From assembly GCF_000282615.1 (NCBI RefSeq), contig NZ_AKIY01000210.1, positions 1-37,053 on the forward strand: a DNA stretch of 37,053 nucleotides. The letters run 5' to 3'. The stretch's first letter is position 1. Every line of letters starts with the position of its first letter. The notes below the pieces were generated by a model that was not told the origin of the DNA, searched no databases, and worked only from the letters and a program-made list of their open reading frames with translations. This document shows positions 7,099 through 12,924 of the stretch, piece after piece. The translations under genes and the position numbers were made by a program. The stretch comes from Bradyrhizobium sp. YR681. GTDB lineage: Bacteria > Pseudomonadota > Alphaproteobacteria > Rhizobiales > Xanthobacteraceae.

Positions 7099-8130
7099 AT
7101 GAGCAAGACATCGTCGCCGGGTCAGCAGATGCAATCTGTCAATTCCAAGAGGGCCATGATCGGCCGCCGCCGGTTCATGGGGCTCGTCGGCGGCTCTGCG
7201 GCGCTGCTGGCCGCGCCGCGGATTGCATCGGCGCAGGCCTATCCTGACAAGCCGGTTCGCGCCATCGTCACCTTCGCGCCCGGCGGCACCGCCGATGTCT
7301 ATGCGCGCCTGGCCTGCGCGTATCTTTCGGAAAAGCTCGGGCAGCGCTTCGTGGTGGAGAACATCGCTGGCGCGACCGGCAACCGCGGAACGGTCCAGGC
7401 GGCGCGGTCGACGGCGGATGGCTACACGATCCTGTTCGCGCTGAGCACGCACGCGGTCAATGCGTCGGTCTTCACCAACATCCCATATGATCCGATCGCG
7501 GATTTCGTCGCCATCAACCTGTCGGTCTCCTCGACGCACGTGGTCTCCGTCAATCCCACGCTGGCAGTCAAGGATGCGAAGGAACTGGTGGCTTACCTGA
7601 AAGCGCGGTCCAATCAGAATTACGCGCATGGCGGCGTCGGGACCCAGGGGCATCTGCTCGCGGAGCGCTTCAGGGTGACGCAGAAGCTCGATATCGTCGG
7701 CGTGCCGTTTCCAGGCGCAGGCCCGGCGGTTCAGGCCGTGGTCGGCAATCATGTGCCGATCGGGTGGACCACCATGGCATCCGCCGGACCGATGATATCA
7801 GGGCGGCAACTCAACGCGCTCGCGGTCACCGGCAAGACCCGCTCGAAACTGCTGCCGGATGTTCCGACCATGATCGAGCAGGGATTTCCGGAGATCCAGG
7901 GTGACACCTGGGTCGGCGTCATGGCGCCGAAGGGGACGCCGGACAGCGTGGTGACGATCATCAACACCGCGATCAACGAGTTCCTGCAACAGCCGGCGGC
8001 GCAGCAGCGCCTTGCCGAGGTCGGCTTCGACGTCGTGAACAAGGGCCCGGCCGAATTTTCCCGCATCCTGGTCGAAGAGACCGGGTTCTGGAAAAAGATC
8101 GTGGACGAGACGGGCGTGAAGGTCGAGTAG
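7099..8130 (+). CDS. Bug-family tripartite tricarboxylate transporter substrate-binding protein
   Basis: The 343-residue protein begins with a twin-arginine signal: IGRRRFMGLVGGSAALLAAPRIASAQA at about residues 20-46. The mature part starts AYPDKPVRAIVTFAPGGTADVYARL and contains VENIAGATGNRGT and ADGYTILF, the hallmarks of TctC/Bug periplasmic receptors. LPDVPTMIEQGFPE and the C-terminal AEFSRILVEE also fit. Bug proteins bind carboxylates or amino-acid-derived acids in the periplasm. No TctA or TctB membrane genes are present, which is common for Bug receptors in Bradyrhizobium-like genomes; the receptor either uses a distant transporter or acts as a sensor. The ATG at 7099 follows GGAGCTTAGGG. 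The adjacent cyclodeaminase suggests an imino- or amino-acid ligand, by inference only. Confidence 0.88.
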   Translation: MSKTSSPGQQMQSVNSKRAMIGRRRFMGLVGGSAALLAAPRIASAQAYPDKPVRAIVTFAPGGTADVYARLACAYLSEKLGQRFVVENIAGATGNRGTVQAARSTADGYTILFALSTHAVNASVFTNIPYDPIADFVAINLSVSSTHVVSVNPTLAVKDAKELVAYLKARSNQNYAHGGVGTQGHLLAERFRVTQKLDIVGVPFPGAGPAVQAVVGNHVPIGWTTMASAGPMISGRQLNALAVTGKTRSKLLPDVPTMIEQGFPEIQGDTWVGVMAPKGTPDSVVTIINTAINEFLQQPAAQQRLAEVGFDVVNKGPAEFSRILVEETGFWKKIVDETGVKVE

Positions 8131-8145
8131 GTCGTCGACGCTCTC

Positions 8146-8237
8146 GTAGGGTGGGCAAAGCGCAAGCGTGCCCACGCTTTATTCGTGATCGAGATAGGTC
8201 GTGGGCACGGCGCGAGCGCGCCTTTGCCCACCCTACG
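8146..8237. repeat. Nested palindromic repeat, family B (GTAGGGTGGGCAAAG type)
   Basis: The outer arms GTAGGGTGGGCAAAG (8146-8160) and CTTTGCCCACCCTAC (8222-8236) are perfect complements. An inner pair, CGTGCCCACG (about 8167) and CGTGGGCACG (about 8200), is nested inside. The element begins 16 bases after the stop of the solute-binding protein gene and may also stop transcription. Confidence 0.8.
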
Positions 8238-8289
8238 GCGCAACGAGGCATCGACGTTCAGTGCGCCTCACTTTTTGCGGAGGTTAGGC

Positions 8290-8583
8290 TTGGGGGCCTG
8301 TTCCTTGATAAGCGCGGCGATGCGGGAAACGGAGCAGCGAACGTTTTGGACGTTTTGGAATGACGCTGTCGCGATCGTGTCGGGAAGCATCTGTGGCGAC
8401 GTTATTGGGTGGGCTCTTGGCGGGGCCGTATGGGGTCTGTTCTTGTTGGCGAAAAATTACAGCGCCTTCACTGGGGTGGCCGCAATTGCATGTGGGACGC
8501 TTGTTCTTGCTTGGGCCGCATGGCGATCATTCAGAGCCGACACCGAAGCCGCCGATGATCCTGACGACGTGAGAGGCAGCTGA
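8290..8583 (+). CDS. Small hypothetical membrane protein
   Basis: The frame encodes about 97 residues from a TTG at 8290, which has the best ribosome binding site here (GGAGG at 8279-8283, six bases away); an ATG at 8320 gives an 87-residue alternative. Two membrane segments are visible: VSGSICGDVIGWALGGAVWGLFLLA and AFTGVAAIACGTLVLAWAAW, followed by an acidic tail (ADTEAADDPDDVRGS). I know no family. It lies alone between two repeat elements. The second TM is followed by RSFRAD, so both ends may be cytoplasmic. Coding status rests on hydrophobic patterning and the ribosome binding site. Confidence 0.5.
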   Translation: MGACSLISAAMRETEQRTFWTFWNDAVAIVSGSICGDVIGWALGGAVWGLFLLAKNYSAFTGVAAIACGTLVLAWAAWRSFRADTEAADDPDDVRGS

Positions 8584-8589
8584 TTGACG

Positions 8590-8695
8590 AAAATCGCGAG
8601 GGGCACGAGATGGGAAGAGCGAAGCGAAGACCATCAACAGTCGTGGCGGAATGATGGGTCTCGCAAGGGTTCAATCCGTCCTGCGGGCTGTCATC
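8590..8695. repeat. Family C intergenic repeat (CCATCAA..GGAATGATGGGT..CGCAAGGG)
   Basis: The segment CCATCAACAG...GGAATGATGGGTCTCGCAAGGG matches the right half of the element at 10230-10348 at most positions. It ends in CCTGCGGGCTG, the same closing motif as the other copy (CCTACGGGCTGCG). The left arm is poorly preserved. Confidence 0.6.
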
Positions 8696-8708
8696 GTCAT
8701 TCCGGCAA

Positions 8709-9224
8709 TCAATAGCGTTCGCCGCTGCCCTTTTGCTGATTGATCCAGGCCGACAATGATTTCGGCGCCGATTTCGCGGCCCGGCCCGGTGATGCCTTCG
8801 CATTGTCGCGGACGCCTTTCGCCGGACGGGCGCGCGACGCCTCCGTTGCGCCAGCGCCCCTCAAGGCAGACGTCGACGCCTCCGCGGCTTCCTTCTCAAG
8901 CCGCAACTGTTTCAAGCGCGCCATCTTGAGGCGCTCGGCCTCGACTTCGGGTCGCTCGGCGAGCGATGGCTTGGGTTGAGCAAGCTCGGCCGTAACAAGG
9001 ACACCGAGAATGGTCGTCTCGCCGAGCGCCTTGCAGGCCTCTAACCGATGCAATCCCTCGACCAGAACGAGGCGATCTCCGTCGAGCCGGACGGAAATGG
9101 GCTCCTGCTGTCCGATCTCCAGCATACTTTCTGCGATCTCCGCAACGCTCTCGGGCTTGAGGGCTTTCTTCTGCTTCGTGGGAACGAAGATCTTCTCGAT
9201 CGGGAAGCTTTCCGGCTTGGGCAT
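8709..9224 (-). CDS. ParB/Srx N-terminal-like domain protein
   Basis: The 171-residue protein has a ParB/sulfiredoxin-like fold in residues 1 to about 85. It opens PIEKIFVPTKQKKALKPESVAEIAESMLEIGQQEPISVR, then GDRLVLVEGLHRLEACKALGETTI, which is the GxHRxxAxxxxG motif of ParB/Srx NTPase-nuclease domains. The remainder (about 95-171) is a charged helix followed by an Ala/Arg/Ser-rich disordered tail with no HTH, so it is not a chromosome-partitioning ParB. Stand-alone domains of this kind include CTPases and nucleases on plasmids and phages. The ATG at 9222-9224 lacks a strong ribosome binding site. The gene is isolated among repeats, with no parA partner nearby. Confidence 0.78.
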   Translation of the reverse strand: MPKPESFPIEKIFVPTKQKKALKPESVAEIAESMLEIGQQEPISVRLDGDRLVLVEGLHRLEACKALGETTILGVLVTAELAQPKPSLAERPEVEAERLKMARLKQLRLEKEAAEASTSALRGAGATEASRARPAKGVRDNAKASPGRAAKSAPKSLSAWINQQKGSGERY

Positions 9225-9410
9225 AAGTTGACTCTGGTTCTAGCGGGCCCGTCGGAACCCATGCCGGTGGGTTAAGAGTCTAAGGGGGGAGGGGCGCAGA
9301 CGCAAAGGCAATTCGGGGGCGGGGTGTTGATGAGCATCGAAGCCGGAACCGATCTGCGATTGCGGCGACAGGACTGGCACCGTAATTCGGCATGCTGATC
9401 GCAGAAACTA

Positions 9411-9485
9411 GCCGGATGAGCGAAGCGATATCCGGGGCTTCGAGTGCTTGGCTTCCCGGATATCGCTGTGCTCATCCGGGCTACG
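9411..9485. repeat. REP-like palindrome, family A, second copy
   Basis: The left arm CCGGATGAGCGAAGCGATATCCGGGG (9412-9437) and the right arm at 9455-9480 are complementary with few mismatches. They are followed by CTACGCTC, as in the copy at 760-840. It lies just beyond the stop codon of the next minus-strand gene (9500). Confidence 0.8.
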
Positions 9486-9499
9486 CTCGCTGCAATTGT

Positions 9500-10093
9500 T
9501 CATTCAACGGTCAGATTCGTTTCTTTCGGCACGTCGCCGGCATTCGTGCGGAGTAGGCATCGCATCGCACGCGCCGCTGGAGTGAACGCTGCGTCGTACG
9601 AAAAGGCATGCCAATCGATGTTCTCTCGGGCACCCAATTGATCCTGGTGAAGCTTATCTCTGACGCTCTTCACGCTATCGACGTCCGCGCCAAGATCGGA
9701 CTTCGCCTCGGGATCGAATTTCTTCGTCAGAGAGGGTTTCCATTGAACGATGGGGATGCGGTTGGCGTCGGACCCGTCCAAACCGTTTTCCCTTAGCCAG
9801 AGTGCGGAGCCCAGACCCTCGCATATCGAAAACATGCCCACGCAGAACTCGAAGTTGAGCATGTGAAAGTAGGACTCGAAAAGAAGTTTGCCCTGCTTTG
9901 CGTGGGGAACGATCAGCGCGGCCTTCATCTCCATCCCGACCAGAACGTGTTTGAGATTGGAGATCAGTCGTCGCTGAACTTCCTGATGGAGGCTCGCCGG
10001 GAGACATTTCCTGATCCAGGCTTCCCAATCTGACGCGGTGGAACGGTGAACGTATCCCGAGGGTTGCTTGGGCAGATCGATAAGGTAGAACAA
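9500..10093 (-). CDS. Hypothetical helical protein of the low-G+C accessory block
   Basis: I chose a TTG start at 10091-10093 because AAGGAG lies seven bases upstream, giving 197 residues. The frame is open to an ATG at 10210, but that extra part has no ribosome binding site and covers a palindrome. The protein is helical, with LFESYFHMLNFEFCVGMFSICEGLGSALWL in the middle and VKSVRDKLHQDQLGARENIDW near the C-terminus, then FTPAARAMRCLL. The RDKLH motif within a predicted helix recalls HEPN-like domains, whose usual motif is Rx4-6H; here only three residues separate R and H, so this is a weak suggestion. No catalytic function is claimed. Codon use is visibly less G+C-rich than in nrdJ or accC, suggesting acquisition. 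Confidence 0.6.
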   Translation of the reverse strand: MFYLIDLPKQPSGYVHRSTASDWEAWIRKCLPASLHQEVQRRLISNLKHVLVGMEMKAALIVPHAKQGKLLFESYFHMLNFEFCVGMFSICEGLGSALWLRENGLDGSDANRIPIVQWKPSLTKKFDPEAKSDLGADVDSVKSVRDKLHQDQLGARENIDWHAFSYDAAFTPAARAMRCLLRTNAGDVPKETNLTVE

Positions 10094-10168
10094 ATTCGGT
10101 CTCCTTGTCTGTCGCGCCGCGATATTCCGTTTTTCGATGGAGCGTCGAGAATTGAGGTGACAAACACT

Positions 10169-10180
10169 CACTTTAAAGTG
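10169..10180. promoter_or_regulatory. Perfect 12-bp palindrome, candidate operator
   Basis: CACTTTAAAGTG is a perfect palindrome about 76 bases upstream of the TTG start of the hypothetical gene on the minus strand, in a locally A+T-rich segment. TATCAT lies just upstream on the same strand and could be a -10 box. It is a plausible repressor site. Confidence 0.4.
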
Positions 10181-10229
10181 GATATGATAGTTAAGTGCAC
10201 CGTAATTCATGGGTTTTGTGGGGAGCGGG

Positions 10230-10348
10230 TGGGATGGGTTGAACCCTTGCGAGAGCCATCACCTGGCTGAGTTGACGGGTATCGCTTCGGTGAAACCCAT
10301 CAATAGCCGTCAAGGAATGATGGGTTTCGCAAGGGCTCCTACGGGCTG
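10230..10348. repeat. Family C intergenic repeat, most complete copy
   Basis: The left arm GATGGGTTGAACCCTTGCGAGAGCCATCA (10233-10261) is inverted relative to TGATGGGTTTCGCAAGGGCT (about 10318-10336). Between them is a second inverted segment containing ACCCATCAATAGCCGTCAAGG. It ends in CCTACGGGCTGCG. It separates the GAF-domain gene from the downstream hypothetical gene. Confidence 0.7.
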
Positions 10349-10429
10349 CGATGATGTGGCAGTCGCGTACCAGTAGGCGCAGGCAGAGGAGACGAGAGCG
10401 GGCGACAGGAGCGAACACTGCTTATGGGT

Positions 10430-11551
10430 TTACCGAGGTTTGCGTCGAACGGTCTGTGACTGAGGCGTCTCATTGGTGGTGAGCAGTGCGTCTGGGGGCG
10501 CGGCAAGAACTCGTTGCGTGTCAGTTTCAGCTTCAATAGTCACTGCGTCATTGGGGGCGGGCGCTCCTCGTAGCCTCTCAGTGAGGTCGCGCATAGCCTC
10601 ATCTACAACGCTGATGAATGCGATATACGTTCCGTAGGGTCTAATCAGACTCGCTACCTTATCTTCCTGAGTGCGGTCGCCCTTATTGCCAAAGTACAGG
10701 TCCACATGGGTGTCGACTGTGATAACACCAATAACTTTGTTTGAGTCTTGTCCGTACCCCTTTGTTACGGGCACACAGATCATCGAGGTATAGTTGGAGC
10801 TTTGATGTGCGTAGTTGTCTTTCCATTCGTGCCGATCTTTGAAGTCCTCAATGACCGGTCGACTTTTTTCCCAAGCTGTACCGGCACAACCCTCGCCTTT
10901 AAGATAGGTAACATTCATAGACATCGAGCGAGGAGGATTGTCATCTCGAGTGTGCCATCCAAAATATATGAGTCTTTCGCCTTCAGGCTGTCCCTGCACC
11001 TCCATGTAAGTGGCCCTGAACCAGGCTTCCGTTCTTGGAATCATGCGGTATTTGCTGGCGCTAGCGCTCAATGAGTCGCACAAGTCCTTGAGAGTTTGAT
11101 TGATGGCAGGCAGCTTCGCGATACTATTTGCTCCATACTGAATGATCGCCAAATCGCCACTTTTTAAAGCCGAGACCGCAAAAGTGTTTCGACGCAATCG
11201 CGCCGTAAGAAAATCCTCGGCGACGGCGTACATGTCAAACTCAGCGGCTGATTGGCGACTCTCTTCTTCAGCAGTGGCCTTCGCTCGCTGTTCAATATCT
11301 TTCGATGTTTCAGAAAATAAATATTCCATAACCACGGAGACAACCAAATAAATGCTGCTCACGGCGGCGACAGTTGAATGAGATGCATGCTCGAACATGG
11401 CGCCAATCGCCACGAGTGTGAACGCGCTGGCTACGCGATAAGCAACAACAGGCCATTTCATGTCGATGAGAGATCTTACGCGGCGCAGTAAATTGCTCCA
11501 GCGTTTGGACTCTCCCCTGGACCTGGTCGATGGGGCTTCAGAATCGTTCAT
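10430..11551 (-). CDS. Two-TM membrane protein with GAF-like sensor domain
   Basis: The 373-residue protein has two membrane helices at about 34-53 (VVAYRVASAFTLVAIGAMF) and 61-79 (VAAVSSIYLVVSVVMEYLF), a short helical linker rich in Glu and Ala (80-115), and a GAF-like domain at about 165-315. The GAF features are RLIYFGWHTRDD, YLKGEGCAGTAWEKSRPVIEDF and YTSMICVPVTKG, then NKVIGVITVDT and a final helix. The last 45 residues look disordered. No kinase, cyclase or nuclease domain follows, so the GAF is either a pure sensor or drives an effect through the membrane helices. The ATG has a GAGG box and lies 29 bases after the stop of the adenosine-deaminase-like gene, so the two are almost certainly co-transcribed. 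Lower G+C than the flanks indicates transfer. Confidence 0.78.
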   Translation of the reverse strand: MNDSEAPSTRSRGESKRWSNLLRRVRSLIDMKWPVVAYRVASAFTLVAIGAMFEHASHSTVAAVSSIYLVVSVVMEYLFSETSKDIEQRAKATAEEESRQSAAEFDMYAVAEDFLTARLRRNTFAVSALKSGDLAIIQYGANSIAKLPAINQTLKDLCDSLSASASKYRMIPRTEAWFRATYMEVQGQPEGERLIYFGWHTRDDNPPRSMSMNVTYLKGEGCAGTAWEKSRPVIEDFKDRHEWKDNYAHQSSNYTSMICVPVTKGYGQDSNKVIGVITVDTHVDLYFGNKGDRTQEDKVASLIRPYGTYIAFISVVDEAMRDLTERLRGAPAPNDAVTIEAETDTQRVLAAPPDALLTTNETPQSQTVRRKPR

Positions 11552-11580
11552 CCTGAACCTCGCCGAAGATAACCGTGCAA

Positions 11581-12702
11581 CTAAGCCAAATTGGCTATTA
11601 AAATGTTGCGGGTATTGTCGTCCGCGAATGCGGCCCGAGCCGACGCCCTACATAGTTGTTTGACGTCATCGATTGAATACGAAAAAGATTTGGCGACTTT
11701 GTATAGCTCTTCAGTAAGTGAGGTACGACACCGGACCGGATTGTCGGTGCAGATCACGAATGGAATGTTTCTTTCTCGCAATCTTTCCAACGGTAATTCG
11801 CGATAGCCGTTGACGATGCCGAGGAATTTATTGCTGGTGGGGCAAATCTCGAGGACGCACTGTCGTTCCGCAAGGAGATTTAGCGTGGGCTCGCTCTCAA
11901 CAGCCGCTATTCCATGTCCAATTCTAGAGGCGTGCAGATGGCGTATAGCGTATGAAACGTTCTCGGCCGGGCCAACCTCTCCTGCGTGAATTGTGACGGG
12001 CACATCAAGATCGTTGGCCATATTGAAGAATGACGTGAATTCTGACGCGTCGGCGGCTAGCTCATCGCCGTTAAGGTCGACGCCCACGAAGCACGAAGCA
12101 TGCTCTCTGATGATATAGAGCATTTTTGCAAACATCTTTGAGCGCGTTGCTGGGGCCAATTTAGAATATACGTGACGGGGAATGCCAAGGATGCACTTGG
12201 TTGTGGTGCCAAATTTGGAGTCAGCTTCACGTAGGGTGACGGTGACCGTTTCGGCGAATTCCTTGAAGGAGTATTCGCTGCGGTCTCCTAAAAACGCGCG
12301 CGGCCCAACTCGCAATTCCGTATAAATCACATTATCAGCAGCCGCGTCCCGAACAATCTCAATTAGGATTTCGCGAACCGCTGCCAGGGACACGAAGAGC
12401 TTATTTAAAATCGGCCATGGAATGAAATATTGCTGATGATCCGAGACGCTTTCCTGGGAGAAAAGGATCTTGTCTAAATCGGCTGCAATATAGGTCGGCA
12501 GCTCTACTCCATATTTGGCTGCTATCCGCACGGCGGTTGCCGCGCTAATTGATCCTGTCACGTGTCGATGAAGATCTATCTTCGGAAGAGAAGCGATTCG
12601 ATGAAACAGAGATGCGTCTGTTTCATCACTTAGAAAGGACATTTGGTCAGGGGGCCTCGACGATTGGCGTCGAACAGGTGACTGCCGAAACGCGTATGTC
12701 AT
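11581..12702 (-). CDS. Adenosine deaminase family protein
   Basis: The 373-residue protein keeps the active-site framework of the adenosine/AMP deaminase superfamily. The zinc-binding HxH is in PKIDLHRHVTGS (H45, H47), the third ligand and catalytic Glu are in TIHAGE (H239, E242), the catalytic His is in RIGHG (H263), and LEICPTSN precedes the fourth ligand in ICTDNP (D320). The usual second Asp of the TDD motif is Asn here (N321); this also occurs in some bacterial members. The substrate may be adenosine, adenine, a methylated nucleotide or a nucleotide signal; sequence alone does not decide. Two stretches counted by hand (12001-12060, 12121-12180) are about 50% and 47% G+C. A promoter-like site precedes it. 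It heads a bicistron with the GAF membrane protein. ATG at residue 21 is an alternative start. Confidence 0.88.
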   Translation of the reverse strand: MTYAFRQSPVRRQSSRPPDQMSFLSDETDASLFHRIASLPKIDLHRHVTGSISAATAVRIAAKYGVELPTYIAADLDKILFSQESVSDHQQYFIPWPILNKLFVSLAAVREILIEIVRDAAADNVIYTELRVGPRAFLGDRSEYSFKEFAETVTVTLREADSKFGTTTKCILGIPRHVYSKLAPATRSKMFAKMLYIIREHASCFVGVDLNGDELAADASEFTSFFNMANDLDVPVTIHAGEVGPAENVSYAIRHLHASRIGHGIAAVESEPTLNLLAERQCVLEICPTSNKFLGIVNGYRELPLERLRERNIPFVICTDNPVRCRTSLTEELYKVAKSFSYSIDDVKQLCRASARAAFADDNTRNILIANLA

Positions 12703-12730
12703 GATGCCCTGACCGCCGTGGCGCGATGCA

Positions 12731-12759
12731 ATATTGGGAGGCTACGTAAGCGTATGCAA
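12731..12759 (-). promoter_or_regulatory. Possible promoter of the deaminase-GAF bicistron
   Basis: On the minus strand TTGCAT (12759-12754) and CAATAT (12736-12731) are 17 bases apart, placing the transcript start about 20 bases before the ATG. The -35 overlaps a direct repeat GCATAC-ATT-GCATAC, and the spacer contains the palindrome TACGTA, both of which could be regulator contacts. Confidence 0.4.
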
Positions 12760-12824
12760 TGTATGCGGGAATTTCCAGAAGTTACCTAGTCTAGCTTGGG
12801 AAGTAAAGAGAGCATGATTCGAGG

Positions 12825-12917
12825 GTGTGGGGGACAGCCAAAATCAAGAATTCACGCCAAAGATCGCATCTTCTGTCCGAAGACCGTCAAGCGCCGAAGA
12901 CTTGCCGTCCCCCACCA
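12825..12917. repeat. Inverted repeat pair GTGGGGGAC / GTCCCCCAC
   Basis: GTGGGGGAC at 12827-12835 and GTCCCCCAC at 12907-12915 are perfect complements, with the match continuing imperfectly inward (AGCCA / TTGCC). The 71-base interior holds no gene. It lies between the deaminase promoter and the nrdJ stop codon and could be a small mobile-element remnant or a terminator-like hairpin. Confidence 0.45.
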
Positions 12918-12924
12918 TGTCCCT

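Noticed and set aside
8709..9224. Chromosome-partitioning ParB or a plasmid replication region
   Set aside because: There is no HTH domain, ParA, replication protein, iteron array or parS-like site nearby.
10430..12702. The deaminase gene pair as a RADAR system
   Set aside because: RADAR uses a large ATPase (RdrA) and a longer deaminase (RdrB). Here no ATPase is present, the deaminase has ordinary length, and the partner is a membrane GAF protein.
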